A stretch of DNA of 64,000 bases, taken from assembly GCA_030525455.1 (NCBI GenBank), contig JAUNER010000009.1, positions 8,506-72,505 on the forward strand. Direction: 5' to 3'. Made by a program: the position numbers and the translations under genes. This DNA comes from Akkermansia sp. (GTDB taxonomy: Bacteria; Verrucomicrobiota; Verrucomicrobiia; Verrucomicrobiales; Akkermansiaceae). This document shows, one piece after another, positions 35,902 through 47,147 of the stretch; position 1 is the stretch's first letter, and each line of letters begins with the position of its first letter. Below the pieces are notes generated by a model. That model was given only the letters and a program-made list of their open reading frames with translations, searched no databases and had not been told where the DNA came from.

Positions 35902-36477
35902 CTATTCAGCATCAATGTCAAGTTCTCTCTGATTCACAGGAGTAGACCCTGTGCTTGCGGCTTTTGGGGTAACAGAAGCGGCCTTTGGAGACGAACTCAC
36001 AGCAGGCATACCGGCCACAGCCCCCCCGACCGTAGAACGGCCGATAAAAGTAGCCCCACTTTCGATAGCCAAGGTAGCGGCCTGAATATCACCGACAAGC
36101 TTAGCAGTAGACTTTAACTCCACATGGTCAGTAACAGTAATATTCCCCTTTACATCACCAAGGATAATCACAGACTTTGTTTTAATTTCTGCTTCAATGT
36201 TAGCGTTTTCGCCAACAGTTAAAACGCCTTCGGAAGTAATGTCGCCCTTTACGCGACCATCAATAAGAAGGTCATCTGTAAAAGAAAGAGAACCATTAAC
36301 TTCTACATCGGAATTCAAAACATTACTGTTTTTTTGATCCAAGCTAGAGCTTACAGTCATACGTGGCTCAGCCACGGAGGGCTGGCTGTGAGAATCTGCC
36401 GGCCATGAAGGCATAGCTTCTTGACTGTTAGAGGAATTCTTATCAGATGGTACTTGTGTCCAATTGCCAAACTTCAT
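35902..36477 (-). CDS. Bactofilin
   Basis: 191 residues from the ATG at 36477 (the longer frame adds a non-homologous start). A flexible Ser/Pro-rich N-terminus of about 60 residues is followed by the bactofilin core, NGSLSFTDDLLIDGRVKGDI onward, with regular six-residue beta-helix repeats, and then an Ala/Ser/Pro-rich tail. It probably forms cytoskeletal filaments at the inner face of the membrane. A tandem with a zinc-ribbon bactofilin suggests co-assembly. Confidence 0.9.
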   Translation of the reverse strand: MKFGNWTQVPSDKNSSNSQEAMPSWPADSHSQPSVAEPRMTVSSSLDQKNSNVLNSDVEVNGSLSFTDDLLIDGRVKGDITSEGVLTVGENANIEAEIKTKSVIILGDVKGNITVTDHVELKSTAKLVGDIQAATLAIESGATFIGRSTVGGAVAGMPAVSSSPKAASVTPKAASTGSTPVNQRELDIDAE

Positions 36478-36622
36478 AATGTTAAAAAAGGATAATGATT
36501 GAAAAGCTACGGTAGAGTTAAAACTCGTCACAAGGAATGTACATCACAATCGTTCCAATGTGAAACTTTTTCCTACTTCCTCACAAAAAAAGTTTGTCCG
36601 TATTTCTCAACATAAGACATTC

Positions 36623-38212
36623 TCATAAATTTGCCCCTGCCACAGCCTCGGCACATCGCCGACCATCCAATGCGGCAGACACAATTCCCCCTGCATAACC
36701 GGCGCCCTCGCCACAGGGATACAAACCTTCTAAATCAACGTGTTGTAAAGACAACTCGTGACGAGGAATACGCACAGGCGAACTTGTACGAGTTTCACAT
36801 CCTATTAATTGAGCACCAGAGCCGGCAAAACCACGCCATTTCTTTTCAAAAAAGCGTAAGCCCTCACGCATCCGCCACATAACGTCATGTGGCAATAATT
36901 CATGCAACGGGCATGATGTAAGGCCGGGGTGATAACTTGTATCCAGCAAGGTCTGACTCACTCGTCCCTTAAGGAAATCAGTCACACGCTGAGCAGGAGC
37001 TTTTTGCTTCCCCCCACCGGCAAGAGAAGTAGCCACTTCAAGATTTTTTTGGTACGCGATACCGGCCAAAACACCATGCTCAGCCTGATAAGCCTTCGTG
37101 TCTTCCGGATGCACACTCACCACGAACCCCGAATTTGCAAATGGAGAATCTCGACGTGATAAAGACATCCCATTTACCACTACTTCATCATCCTCCGTAG
37201 CGGCAGGCACAATAAAGCCCCCCGGACACATACAGAAAGAATGTACACCGCGATCCTGAATCGTCGTCGTTACCGAATAACGTGCCGCAGGTAACTGAGC
37301 TGGTCGCTTCTGATCCGGACGCAAATGGTACTGCCTAGCATCAACAAATGCTTGAGGGTGTTCGATACGCACCCCGACAGCAAAAGGTTTTTGCTCCAAG
37401 GTAAGCCCCTCCCTCTGCAACATCCTGTAAACATCTCTGGCACTATGCCCGGTAGCTAAAATCACAGCATTTGCAAGAAACTCACGCCCATCGGCACATC
37501 GCACCCCCCGGATTTTGCGACCATCTGCTGAGCGTAATAGCCCCTCAACCTTTGCTTGGAAATGGATTTCACCCCCGGCTTGAAGTACAGATTCACGAAT
37601 GGCCTTGACCACATTGGGCAATAAATTTGAACCAATATGCGGATGGGCATCTGTCAAAATTTCTTTTGGAGCCCCATGAGCTACAAATGTTTCATACACT
37701 TCACGTACAGGGCCACGTTTCGTAGCACGAGTAAACAATTTTCCATCAGAAAAAGTACCTGCTCCCCCCTCGCCAAAACAATAATTGGAATCAGGCACAA
37801 TTCCATCCCCACGCATAATTGGAGCCAAATCAAAGCGACGAGCAGAAACATCCTTCCCCCGCTCAAGGACAATAGGCTTAAACCCCTGCTCAATCAACCG
37901 CAATGAAGCGAACATTCCGGCAGGGCCAAAGCCAACAACAATCACCTCTTGGGCAGAACTCGGTAAAAGTGGGTAATCTTTTGAAGGCATCTGTTCCGGC
38001 GGCAAAGGAGAGTCTACACCCACCAGAAGTCTAAGTTGGAACAGAATTTTCTTTTGGCGTGAATCGATGGACTCTTTTACCAAACGAATGTCGCAAATGC
38101 GAGACGCGTCAATACCCAACGCCTGAGCGGCCGCCTCTAATCTAGCCTGAGCATCACCTGCTTTGGCCATAGGCAAAATCACATCAACCAACACACCGGA
38201 ATCAGACATCAT
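36623..38212 (-). CDS. FAD-dependent dehydrogenase (COG2509 type)
   Basis: About 529 residues. An N-terminal domain of 70 residues precedes the FAD-binding VVGFGPAGMFASLRLIEQG. The middle has NYCFGEGGAGTFSDGKL, VILATGHSARDVY and RYSVTTTI. Late comes a GLYPCGEGAGYAGGIVSAALDG motif (seen as CGEGAGYAGGI). This matches the uncharacterised FAD dehydrogenase family found in many bacteria. Substrate unknown. Its ATG at 38212 overlaps the agmatine deiminase stop in an ATGA junction, so the two are translated together. Confidence 0.88.
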   Translation of the reverse strand: MMSDSGVLVDVILPMAKAGDAQARLEAAAQALGIDASRICDIRLVKESIDSRQKKILFQLRLLVGVDSPLPPEQMPSKDYPLLPSSAQEVIVVGFGPAGMFASLRLIEQGFKPIVLERGKDVSARRFDLAPIMRGDGIVPDSNYCFGEGGAGTFSDGKLFTRATKRGPVREVYETFVAHGAPKEILTDAHPHIGSNLLPNVVKAIRESVLQAGGEIHFQAKVEGLLRSADGRKIRGVRCADGREFLANAVILATGHSARDVYRMLQREGLTLEQKPFAVGVRIEHPQAFVDARQYHLRPDQKRPAQLPAARYSVTTTIQDRGVHSFCMCPGGFIVPAATEDDEVVVNGMSLSRRDSPFANSGFVVSVHPEDTKAYQAEHGVLAGIAYQKNLEVATSLAGGGKQKAPAQRVTDFLKGRVSQTLLDTSYHPGLTSCPLHELLPHDVMWRMREGLRFFEKKWRGFAGSGAQLIGCETRTSSPVRIPRHELSLQHVDLEGLYPCGEGAGYAGGIVSAALDGRRCAEAVAGANL

Positions 38213-39258
38213 GAACATACCTTTCGTGGTTTAGGTTGTTGCTGAGTAATGCAATGAATAGCCCCCCCCTCTAACACCAACTTTCTTGCATCAACACCAA
38301 CAATCTGCTTTTTCCCAAAACACTCACGCAAAATCCCCAAAGCCCTATCATCATTCTTTGGCTGATTAAAAATGGGTACAATCACCGCATCATTAACAAT
38401 GAGAAAGTTTGCATAACTCGCCGGCAACTGCTCTAATCGCCAATCCTCAGCCACAATTGGTTCCGGCATGGGCAATGGCACTACCTCTATACGGCTACCA
38501 TCTACACCTCTCAAATCCTGCAATCGCTCATTATTCTCCGATAAGGCCTTATAATGAGGAGACTTAGAATCATTTTCCACTATAGAAACAACGGCATCTC
38601 TGCTTACAAAACGAACCATGTCATCAATATGACCATCTGTATCATCCCCCTCTATACCGGAACCTAACCAGAAAATAGACTGAACACCGAGCATCCGTTT
38701 TATTTCTTGCTCAATGTCGCTTTTAGTCCATTGTGCGTTTCGGTTAGGATTTAACAAAACAGACTCTGTGGTAATCAATAAGCCCTCGCCATTCCCCTCA
38801 ATAGCCCCACCTTCCAAAATCATCTGCGAACACCGCGAAGGCAACCCTAACGAGGCTGCTATTCTTTGAGGCACTTGATTGTCTAAATCCCATGGAGCAA
38901 ATTTACCCCCCCAAGCATTAAACTGCCAATCTGCCAATATAAGAGAGCCATCCTGCAAACTCTGTACAAAAATCGGGCCATGGTCACGACACCACACATC
39001 ATTCGTAGGGTGCGGAAATAAACGGAATTGCTCATCGTCTACGCCAGCCACTTGTAATTGATGCCTAATACTCGAATGCAAATTTTCTGCCGCATTGACA
39101 CACACACAAGCATGAGGAGCAATGGCGGACACCACCCGACCATACGTAGCATACAATTCCTGTAACCCACCCTGCCATAAATCATCCCTGTGAGGCCAAG
39201 AAATCCACACAGCATCCTGAGGTTCCCACTCTGCGGGCCAACGTACGTCTGATTGCAT
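38209..39258 (-). CDS. aguA: Agmatine deiminase
   Basis: A 349-residue guanidine-group-modifying enzyme of the peptidyl-arginine deiminase superfamily. It turns agmatine into N-carbamoylputrescine and ammonia. The N-terminus has WEPQDAVWISWPH; the active-site residues are in DVWCRDHGPIF, GDDTDGHIDDMVRF (Asp and His) and the final LEGGAIHCITQQ (nucleophile Cys). The carbamoylputrescine amidohydrolase partner is not in the window. It is the middle gene of a three-gene operon. Confidence 0.93.
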   Translation of the reverse strand: MQSDVRWPAEWEPQDAVWISWPHRDDLWQGGLQELYATYGRVVSAIAPHACVCVNAAENLHSSIRHQLQVAGVDDEQFRLFPHPTNDVWCRDHGPIFVQSLQDGSLILADWQFNAWGGKFAPWDLDNQVPQRIAASLGLPSRCSQMILEGGAIEGNGEGLLITTESVLLNPNRNAQWTKSDIEQEIKRMLGVQSIFWLGSGIEGDDTDGHIDDMVRFVSRDAVVSIVENDSKSPHYKALSENNERLQDLRGVDGSRIEVVPLPMPEPIVAEDWRLEQLPASYANFLIVNDAVIVPIFNQPKNDDRALGILRECFGKKQIVGVDARKLVLEGGAIHCITQQQPKPRKVCS

Positions 39259-39266
39259 ATTACTTA

Positions 39267-39662
39267 CTATTCTAGGGTTACTTGCACTTCAAAGGGGGAG
39301 AGTAGGACTTTTCGCATATTTTTCATCCCATTAAAATCATCTAAAGAATCACCAGGCTGTTTGGAAAAAATCTGCTCCTCTATCAATAAAAAAACCATTT
39401 CCCCTACATTTCTTCCACTCTTAATCCCCCACTCAGTTATGACAGTTGAGGCCATAGGGCCAAATTGCTCAAATGCAAAATCTCTAAACCCCTCCAGCAA
39501 TTCCATACCACTAACATGACGTCCCTCGCCTTTTTCATTGTCCATAATTCGCTGAATTGTGAAATCTAGGGCATCTCTTAAAAATACGTATGCTCTGGCA
39601 GAAAAACGAGAATCTCTCTGCACAATCCGCTCAACGGCATCTTCAAATGAATCTCCAATCAT
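39267..39662 (-). CDS. Small conserved protein of the Verrucomicrobia/Planctomycetes group
   Basis: 131 residues resembling the Minf_1886-type family (about 130 residues), which I know from Verrucomicrobia and Planctomycetes only. Function unknown. Typical pieces are AYVFLRDALDFTI, HVSGMELLEGFRDFAFEQFG and WGIKSGRNVGEMVF. It is the first gene of the operon with aguA and the FAD dehydrogenase, 8 bp before aguA. Upstream on the minus strand is a TGCTTGCTTTTT segment at about 39696-39706 followed by TATAGT, a likely promoter. It is the strongest taxonomic hint in the window. Confidence 0.85.
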   Translation of the reverse strand: MIGDSFEDAVERIVQRDSRFSARAYVFLRDALDFTIQRIMDNEKGEGRHVSGMELLEGFRDFAFEQFGPMASTVITEWGIKSGRNVGEMVFLLIEEQIFSKQPGDSLDDFNGMKNMRKVLLSPFEVQVTLE

Positions 39663-39801
39663 ACCTATATGCTTCTACACTATACGCAGTACTGCAAAAA
39701 GCAAGCATTTTGATACACCTCCACATCGTCGCCACGTGTCTGATTTGGAGAAGCTTTCAATCACACTTACTTAACACAATCCGTACAAACTAAATCATCT
39801 A

Positions 39802-41406
39802 CTATCTATTTGAATTTGAGCGTCTATTACGACGAGATGGTTTCACAGGTTCCTCTGGAGGAGCCTCACCGATTTTAGTAAGCACTCGGCGAGCTTCGGT
39901 AGTACGGTTTTGTTTTTTACAAACCTCTGCCCATGCACGGTGAATTTTCTTATACAACTCAGCATTTTGAATTGTATTCAAATTATTTTGGAGAGTTGCT
40001 TTTTCCTGATCAGAGAGGGCATCCCATTTATTGATAAGCTGGCCATACTGAGCTTCAGACACAGCCCATTGTTCCCTAGCGGCACTAATTTCTGCCTGAA
40101 TATTCAGAATTAATGGTTGCAAGACCTGCACAAATGAAGTGTTTTCTAAAGCGACAGTCATGGCTTGATTAGAATACTTCTCGGCTTGATTCAAATCCTT
40201 TGCCTTTAGGAATGCGGCGGCAAGATTAATATCTTCGTAGGCCTTTTTGACAAGAGATTCTGCTTGTCTAAAACGCTCTAACTCTGCACGCATTTGAGCA
40301 ATATCCTGATTAATACTCATGCCACTCAAAATACGAGGGGCATCTACGCCTAGAGTCATGGCAATCCCCTCTGCACGGCTCAAAATCTGAGCGGCATCTT
40401 TGAGGTTCCCTAACTGCATTTGCAATCTGGCAATAGCAAGCATTGTTTCCGGGATGCAATCCATGGCCTCTGCTGAACCTCGGAAACATACCGTGGCCGC
40501 ATCTAAACGCTCAATAAGCTCTTGCGTTTCTTGAGGGGTAAATTTTTTCCGAGAATTAAGGATAGGGTTAATCCCCTTAAGAATGATACGCCCCATATCC
40601 GGGCTTGTTTCTAGCTTAAAGCGTTTGAGTAACTCCTCAGAAATGGCACTCCCCGTACCGGTAGGCACTCCTGTAACTTGTTCGGGCAGGGTGTCTTGGA
40701 GCAAAAGAATTTTCACCAACTTTTGCACGTCCTCCGGCTGTTGTAATAAGCTGCGAGTAACGGCAGAATTTGCTTCCTTGGCTAGGGACGCAAATCGCTC
40801 AAATTGAGCCTTGTCGTATGCGTATTGAGTAAGAGCGGCATAACAAGCCATGCGAGTAGAAACCTCTTCTTCCGGGGCATTATTTAATACAATCGTGTAG
40901 AGTTTTTCAGCTTGTTCATCATGGTCTCTGGCAGCCAGCACATCTGCCCAATTTAGAGCTACTTTCAGAGATAGGATTTTTTCCGTTTGAGATTCTTTAT
41001 CATCACGTTTCAATTTCTTTTCCAGCAATGAAATCAACACAGGTTCTGCTTCTTTATTCAGCCCTCTTCTATCCATTTCCATGGTTAATAACCACGCGAA
41101 GGCTGTTTTCCCCTCTGCGGAATTCATCCACTCTACTTGCTTATCCATCGTCTTTGCCATATTTAACAGTTCTTCATTTGAACCATTCATGGCATCAAAC
41201 ATACTTTGCAATTTATTCATAGCCTGAACTTGACTATGAACTTCTACAATTTGGGGCTTAAACCAATTTTCTATGTTGTCCCAACATTCAACGTATGCAT
41301 ACCAACACCCACCCAAAAAACACAAACTCAATATGGGCTTCCAGTAGGATTTTTTCTTGCGAGTGGGTCTAAATGAACTGCCGGAATAATGGCGAACGGA
41401 ACTCAT
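39802..41406 (-). CDS. Membrane-anchored tetratricopeptide-like protein
   Basis: About 534 residues. A basic N-terminus and one helix (SYWKPILSLCFLGGCWYAYV) precede a long helical region with TPR-like repeats (such as EQAEKLYTIVLNNAPEE, and AKDLNQAEKYSNQAM), and a basic Arg/Asn-rich tail ends the protein. It resembles the neighbouring TPR protein in plan, and both lie on one strand with a 97-136 bp gap. Function unknown; TPR domains scaffold protein complexes. ATG at 41406 preferred; another at 41445. Confidence 0.75.
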   Translation of the reverse strand: MSSVRHYSGSSFRPTRKKKSYWKPILSLCFLGGCWYAYVECWDNIENWFKPQIVEVHSQVQAMNKLQSMFDAMNGSNEELLNMAKTMDKQVEWMNSAEGKTAFAWLLTMEMDRRGLNKEAEPVLISLLEKKLKRDDKESQTEKILSLKVALNWADVLAARDHDEQAEKLYTIVLNNAPEEEVSTRMACYAALTQYAYDKAQFERFASLAKEANSAVTRSLLQQPEDVQKLVKILLLQDTLPEQVTGVPTGTGSAISEELLKRFKLETSPDMGRIILKGINPILNSRKKFTPQETQELIERLDAATVCFRGSAEAMDCIPETMLAIARLQMQLGNLKDAAQILSRAEGIAMTLGVDAPRILSGMSINQDIAQMRAELERFRQAESLVKKAYEDINLAAAFLKAKDLNQAEKYSNQAMTVALENTSFVQVLQPLILNIQAEISAAREQWAVSEAQYGQLINKWDALSDQEKATLQNNLNTIQNAELYKKIHRAWAEVCKKQNRTTEARRVLTKIGEAPPEEPVKPSRRNRRSNSNR

Positions 41407-41542
41407 GCGAGAAATTGAGCCAGAAAAATGCTCAAAATCAAGCAAATTCCCCCCCTCTTCGTGTCACTTTGTCAGTTTATTAAAAATGAACTGAGCCAAC
41501 TCAATTTTCTTCCTTATTTGAAAGTTCAGGAAAGCAGAATTA

Positions 41543-43198
41543 TTATCTAGCTTTTTGACGGCTTCTAGACGATGAGCGTTTAGCACGAGGGGCACCGCCT
41601 TCTTTCCAACATTCATCAGCCTTTTGGGTCATTCCAAGCTTATCATAACAACGAGCTAATTGCTTGTAATTCTCTAGCTTTTGGTCACCTACAAGCATAG
41701 GCAACACTTGGTGAAACGATTCAACTGCACCACTCCAATCTGCAGCATCACATTGTGTATAAGCTTTACATAACAATGCTTGCTTTAACAAATGAACTTG
41801 AGCATCGTTTGATTTGCAAGATTGCAAATAGTTGACTGCCTTTGTATATGCTTGCAAGGCCTCCGGTACTCTACCACTTAAATCCTCTGCCTGCCCGAGA
41901 GAAAAATAGACTCGTCCAAGAGAAAAAGCATCTCCGGGGAAATGGGCTTCTCTCATCCGTACAGACTCTGCCAAATACCCACATGCCTTTGCACCATCCC
42001 CCAATAACAAATAAGCACGCCCCAGCCCCTCTGTTGATTGGGCTTTGATAATAGGTGTTGCCGTGGGAGTTTCTAAGGCCTTTGTAAAATCCAAACAAGC
42101 TTCCGCTTCTGTATTTCTCAATAAGCCCAACCATCCACGTTGGTCATATAAACCTGCCCAGAATACATGGTCTCTAGCCAACACACTATGAGCCGCCCCC
42201 TCAGCCTGATGTAAATACGCCAAAGCTTCTTCATATTTACCAAAATCCACAGAAATGCGGGCCAATCCTCTTAAGGCACTTAGATAATCATTCACTAAAA
42301 ACTTATCTTTAGAAGCCGTGGGAATCCCTTTGAGGAAATATTCCTTTGCCTCTTGCTTTTTGCCCAACTCAAGCATAGCCTCGCCCATACAAATATAAGC
42401 CAATGAGAAATCACTATTTTCTTTAGTTCCCTCAGGGCTGGCGAGTTCTATAGCTTTTCTGAAATATGCTTGGGAATCTTCTCTTTTCCCCAAATTGTAA
42501 GCAATTCTGCCACGAGCTGCGAGCAAATGAGCTTTACTTAAACGCCCTTTTTCACCCAATTTATCACACAGACCGATAGCCTGCTCCAAGTACTGAATAG
42601 CATTACTGAGCTTATTATTATTCTGCTCAACATAAACCAAATAACGCAAACAGAGCAACATCCCGTCAATATTGCCGACACTTTGATACCCCTGCAACGC
42701 ATCTGCCCAAAATCTAATAGATTCTTTAAAATGATGATGATGGCATAAATTTTTTGCAACTAATTCTGCACGCGGAGCCCATTCTGCGAATTTCCCTAAC
42801 TGATATCCCTGGCTTATTAATTCTGCGGCTATGGGCATCGCCTCAATGACAGCCCCGCGATTCATCAACTCTCGTGTTAAGCCCCATGATGTGTTTTCCT
42901 TTACAGTTTCATCATTAATCCAGCTCATGCGTTCGTGGCGATTCTTCAACAATTCTGCTAGGCTTTGAGGTGATTCAAAAACGTCTTTAACAAAATTTGA
43001 GGCTACGGCAAGGGCTCGGTCTTCGCTTTGTCTAATAACCTCCGGTGGAGTATATCTGGCTCCATCACTAAAACCAATTTCATAAATTATTTGATAGAGA
43101 ACCACATACAACAAAGCACATACCACAGCAAATCCACCCACAATACACCATTTCGTACGTGTACTAAACTTATTTTGTTGAGAAGAATTTTCGTCCAT
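41543..43198 (-). CDS. Membrane-anchored tetratricopeptide protein
   Basis: 551 residues. One helix (about 17-37) anchors the protein, followed by many TPR units (for example [47 protein letters not shown]). The tail is Arg/Ser-rich. It is paired with the similar gene downstream. The start faces metH divergently, with 111 bp between the two start codons. Function unknown; likely a scaffold at the inner membrane. Confidence 0.8.
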   Translation of the reverse strand: MDENSSQQNKFSTRTKWCIVGGFAVVCALLYVVLYQIIYEIGFSDGARYTPPEVIRQSEDRALAVASNFVKDVFESPQSLAELLKNRHERMSWINDETVKENTSWGLTRELMNRGAVIEAMPIAAELISQGYQLGKFAEWAPRAELVAKNLCHHHHFKESIRFWADALQGYQSVGNIDGMLLCLRYLVYVEQNNNKLSNAIQYLEQAIGLCDKLGEKGRLSKAHLLAARGRIAYNLGKREDSQAYFRKAIELASPEGTKENSDFSLAYICMGEAMLELGKKQEAKEYFLKGIPTASKDKFLVNDYLSALRGLARISVDFGKYEEALAYLHQAEGAAHSVLARDHVFWAGLYDQRGWLGLLRNTEAEACLDFTKALETPTATPIIKAQSTEGLGRAYLLLGDGAKACGYLAESVRMREAHFPGDAFSLGRVYFSLGQAEDLSGRVPEALQAYTKAVNYLQSCKSNDAQVHLLKQALLCKAYTQCDAADWSGAVESFHQVLPMLVGDQKLENYKQLARCYDKLGMTQKADECWKEGGAPRAKRSSSRSRQKAR

Positions 43199-43309
43199 AA
43201 CCTCTGCCTCACCTTACAGTTCTTTGCCCATATTTCAAGACTTTTACTTGTGACGATAATTCTACTTGTTCATCATTACTCGACAAGGTACATTCCACGG
43301 CATCCTGCT

Positions 43310-46300
43310 ATGTCTACATTTTCTCGCAAAGAACGCCTTGATTATCTTACCACCCAGCTACAAAATCGAATTGTCATTCTCGATGGGGCAATGGGGACAA
43401 ATCTACAAAAATTCAAGCTCCAAGAAGAAGATTACCGAGGAGAACAATTTGCAGATACAGCCACATACCCTAATGATTTAAAAAATAATAACGACCTTTT
43501 AGTCCTCACAAAACCCGAAGCCATACTCGATATTCATCGACAATTTCTTAGCACAGGGCAAGCAGACATTATAGAAACGTGTACCTTTAGTGCTACAAGC
43601 ATTGGTCAGCACGATTACTTTTTTCCACATCCGACAACAAACTGCCGAAAGGACCAAAAATTTTTTCAATCCGTCGTTGATGATCCGGAGTTAAATCAAC
43701 TTATCACACAAATGAACAAAGCCGCGGTGGCATTGGCCCGTCAGGCTTGTGATGAAGCAGAGCAAAAAGACAATCGTCCTCGCCTGGTTGCCGCCTCCAT
43801 AGGGCCTATGCCAGTCACTTGCTCACTCTCCCCCGATGTTAACGACCCCGGATTTCGAGCCGTCACTTTTGAGCAACTAAAGAAAGCATATCGCCACCAA
43901 GTTTTGGCACTATTATCCACAGGAGAAGTTGATTTACTTCTCCTAGAAACCATCTTCGACACCCTAAATGCGAAGGCGGCACTCTTTGCCATCGAAGAGA
44001 TTTTTGACGAATCACCAGAAAAAAGAATTCCCACCATGATTTCTGTCACCTTGACGGACAAGGCTGGTAGAACTCTATCCGGACAAACAATTGAGGCTTT
44101 CTGGAACTCCATTCGTCATGTAAAACCCTTTTCCGTAGGTATAAATTGTGCCTTGGGTGCAGATTTAATGAAGCCTTTTGCCGAGGAGCTAGCACGTCTG
44201 GCAGATTGCTACATTTCTATCTACGCCAATGCAGGCTTACCAAACCCACTAAGTCCCACTGGCTATGACCAATCACCGGATGACATGGCAGGCTTCATGA
44301 AAGAATATGCTCAACTGGGGCTGCTAAACATCGTCGGGGGATGTTGCGGCACGACACCGGCACACATTGGAGCCATTGCCGATGCCATGAATGGGCTATC
44401 GCCACGTACACCAAGCTCCCCAACCTCTGCCCTTCGCCTATCCGGTTACGATGCCTACAACCACACCCGCGAAAAGAATACACTTTTTGTAGGCGAACGC
44501 TGCAACGTAGCAGGTTCACCAAAATTTGCCCGATTAATTCGCGAGGGGAAATTTGAAGAAGCCGTTTCTATTGCCCGTCAGCAAGTAGAAAATGGGGCAC
44601 TTGTACTCGATTGCTGTTTCGATGATGGGCTTATCGACGGCAAAGATGCCATGGTGCGATTCCTCAATCTTATCTCTGTTGAACCGGATATCGCTAAAGT
44701 TCCGGTCATGATTGACTCGTCTAAATGGGATGTACTCGAAGCCGGGCTTCAATGCCTACAAGGCAAAGGCATTGTAAATTCCATTTCTCTCAAGGAGGGT
44801 GAAGAAGAATTCATCAAAAAAGCCTCGCTCATTCGACGCTATGGGGCCGCTGTGGTTGTCATGGGGTTTGATGAAACAGGGCAAGCCGCTAATTACGATG
44901 ATCGCGTACGCATTTTCTCACGAGCATGGGATATTCTCATCAACAAAGTTCACTTCCCGGCAGAAGACATTATTTTCGACCCAAATGTACTAACAGTAGG
45001 CACCGGTATATCAGAACACGCAAACTATGCATTAGACTTTTTCAAAGCAACAGAGTGGATATCTAAAAATCTTCCCGAAGCTCACATCTCCGGTGGTATT
45101 TCTAATGTTTCATTTGCTTTTCGAGGGAATAACCCTATCCGCGAGGCTATGCACTCGGCATTCCTCTACCATGCCACTCGTCTGGGCTTAGATATGTGCA
45201 TTGTTAATGCCGGAATGCTGGAAGTTTACGACAATATTCCGGCTGAACGCTTAACCCTTATCGAAGACGTATTACTCAATCGCCACGAAGAAGCCACGGA
45301 ACGTTTAACCGAATACGCTGAAAAAATCGCCAACGAAAAATCCACCGAAAAAACTTCTCAAAAATCGAATCTACTCTGGCGTGAAACAGAAGTTAGCAAA
45401 CGTCTGGAATATGCTCTTATCAAAGGCATTACCGACTTTATCAATGAAGATACAGCCGAAGCACTAGAAACCCTCCAATCGCCCCTAAAAGTCATCGAAG
45501 GCCCACTTATGGACGGCATGAAAATCGTCGGGCAACTGTTTGGTGACGGGAAGATGTTTCTGCCTCAGGTAGTAAAAAGTGCCCGAGTGATGAAACAGGC
45601 CGTGGCTTATCTCACGCCATTTATTGAAGCTAATCAGAAAGGAGCGGCAAAAACAGGTAAAGCCATTCTAGCAACTGTCAAAGGTGATGTTCACGACATC
45701 GGCAAAAATATCGTCAGCGTTGTACTTGGTTGCAATGGCTTTGAAGTTATCGACCTAGGCGTCATGGTTCATTGCGATACCATTCTTGACAAAGCCCAAG
45801 AATTAAATGTCGATATTATCGGCCTTTCCGGACTTATCACGCCATCACTAGAAGAAATGTCTTTTGTCGCAGCTGAAATGCAACGCCGTGGCATGACAAT
45901 ACCTCTCATGGTTGGTGGGGCAACCACTTCGGCTCTGCATACTGCTCTAAAAATTGCTCCAAATTACGATGGTGCTGTCGTACATACAGAAGACGCCTCA
46001 CAGGTTGTACCTGTCGCTGTCACGCTGGCGGGAGAAAATCACTCAGATTTCATCATCGCTCACAAAAACAAACAGGAAGAACTTCGCCTAGCCCACGCCA
46101 ATAAAAAACCTCGTACTTTACTCACACTCAACCAGGCTCGTGATTTACGTTGGACAGGTGCCCAGCCTCCCTACACACCGCCTAAACCAAAACGCACAGG
46201 GGTATTCACCCTAAGTACTCCTGTAAGTCAAATGCCCTGCTCATGTTGTTGCAGTGCAGATAATTCGCACTTTATAGTATCACTTGACGAATTGATAAAG

Positions 46301-47077
46301 GTCGTCGACTGGACCCCATTTTTCCATGCTTGGGAACTACATGGTACATGGAGCAAGTCTGACCAAAGCTTCCGTACTACAGATAAGTCAAAAGCAGAAG
46401 TAGCCATCGCTCTCTACGCTGATGCACAAGCAATTCTAAGCCAAGCTATCAAAGAAAACCGCTACCAAGCTCGCGGTGTCATTGGCCTATTCCCGGCAAA
46501 CTCAGCACCAAATCTCGACGACATCATCGTATGGGCAGACAACTCAGCAAACTCACAAGTTTGCACCCTCTTCACGCAAAGACAACAACTAGACAATGGT
46601 AAAAAAACCCGCCTTGCTCTAGCAGACTTCATTGCCCCCATAGGTACTAGCGATTACATTGGGGCACTTGCCGTTAGCATCCATGGTGCTAAAAATTGGG
46701 CTACAGAATTTGAGAAAGCGGGCGATTCGTACCATGCCATCCTTGTTGCCACTCTGGCAGACCGCTTAGTGGAGGCATTTGCAGAAATTGCACACAGCAA
46801 ACTCCGTCAACTATGGGGAATCCCGGAAAAATCCGGCATTCGCCCAGCCTGTGGTTACCCAAGCCAACCCGACCATCAGGAAAAAGAAACTGTCTTTGCT
46901 TTACTAAAGGCAACTGAAAAGGCAGGGATGACGCTTACAGAATCATTCATGATGCAACCGGCCTCATCCGTGTGTGCCCTTGTTTTCTCTCACCCCGAGA
47001 GCACCTACTTCTCCGTTGGTAAAATTGGCCCAGACCAAGTAGAGGATTACGCCATGCGTAAAAAATCTGCTAAGTAA
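43310..47077 (+). CDS. metH: Cobalamin-dependent methionine synthase
   Basis: A 1255-residue four-module MetH that moves a methyl group from methyltetrahydrofolate to homocysteine. Order: homocysteine-binding domain with the zinc Cys residues in GINCALG and [14 protein letters not shown]; pterin domain with [12 protein letters not shown]; cobalamin domain with the His ligand in [10 protein letters not shown]; and the SAM-dependent reactivation domain ([12 protein letters not shown], then CGYPSQPD). The frame opens 282 bp earlier, but that part lies over the divergent TPR gene, so the ATG at 43310 is chosen. An odd CSCCCS segment sits before the reactivation domain. I saw no cobalamin or SAM riboswitch upstream. 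Confidence 0.97.
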   Translation: MSTFSRKERLDYLTTQLQNRIVILDGAMGTNLQKFKLQEEDYRGEQFADTATYPNDLKNNNDLLVLTKPEAILDIHRQFLSTGQADIIETCTFSATSIGQHDYFFPHPTTNCRKDQKFFQSVVDDPELNQLITQMNKAAVALARQACDEAEQKDNRPRLVAASIGPMPVTCSLSPDVNDPGFRAVTFEQLKKAYRHQVLALLSTGEVDLLLLETIFDTLNAKAALFAIEEIFDESPEKRIPTMISVTLTDKAGRTLSGQTIEAFWNSIRHVKPFSVGINCALGADLMKPFAEELARLADCYISIYANAGLPNPLSPTGYDQSPDDMAGFMKEYAQLGLLNIVGGCCGTTPAHIGAIADAMNGLSPRTPSSPTSALRLSGYDAYNHTREKNTLFVGERCNVAGSPKFARLIREGKFEEAVSIARQQVENGALVLDCCFDDGLIDGKDAMVRFLNLISVEPDIAKVPVMIDSSKWDVLEAGLQCLQGKGIVNSISLKEGEEEFIKKASLIRRYGAAVVVMGFDETGQAANYDDRVRIFSRAWDILINKVHFPAEDIIFDPNVLTVGTGISEHANYALDFFKATEWISKNLPEAHISGGISNVSFAFRGNNPIREAMHSAFLYHATRLGLDMCIVNAGMLEVYDNIPAERLTLIEDVLLNRHEEATERLTEYAEKIANEKSTEKTSQKSNLLWRETEVSKRLEYALIKGITDFINEDTAEALETLQSPLKVIEGPLMDGMKIVGQLFGDGKMFLPQVVKSARVMKQAVAYLTPFIEANQKGAAKTGKAILATVKGDVHDIGKNIVSVVLGCNGFEVIDLGVMVHCDTILDKAQELNVDIIGLSGLITPSLEEMSFVAAEMQRRGMTIPLMVGGATTSALHTALKIAPNYDGAVVHTEDASQVVPVAVTLAGENHSDFIIAHKNKQEELRLAHANKKPRTLLTLNQARDLRWTGAQPPYTPPKPKRTGVFTLSTPVSQMPCSCCCSADNSHFIVSLDELIKVVDWTPFFHAWELHGTWSKSDQSFRTTDKSKAEVAIALYADAQAILSQAIKENRYQARGVIGLFPANSAPNLDDIIVWADNSANSQVCTLFTQRQQLDNGKKTRLALADFIAPIGTSDYIGALAVSIHGAKNWATEFEKAGDSYHAILVATLADRLVEAFAEIAHSKLRQLWGIPEKSGIRPACGYPSQPDHQEKETVFALLKATEKAGMTLTESFMMQPASSVCALVFSHPESTYFSVGKIGPDQVEDYAMRKKSAK

Positions 47078-47088
47078 TTATTTTCTAT

Positions 47089-47129
47089 CCCCTCCCCTTG
47101 AACTTTATAAGTAACCCCAAAGGGAGGGG
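47089..47129 (+). terminator. Terminator between metH and the convergent flavin reductase gene
   Basis: CCCCTCCC with TT (47089-47099) pairs with AA and GGGAGGGG (47119-47129), followed on the plus strand by an AT-rich stretch. It can work in both directions. Confidence 0.75.
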
Positions 47130-47147
47130 CTAAATTAAAATTCCTCA

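Noticed and set aside
43028-43309. N-terminal 94-codon extension of metH
   Set aside because: It overlaps the start of the divergent tetratricopeptide gene and has no match to the MetH family; the real start is 43310.
43199-43309. Cobalamin or SAM riboswitch before metH
   Set aside because: The 111-bp gap has no recognisable conserved box, and it is too short for a cobalamin riboswitch plus promoter.
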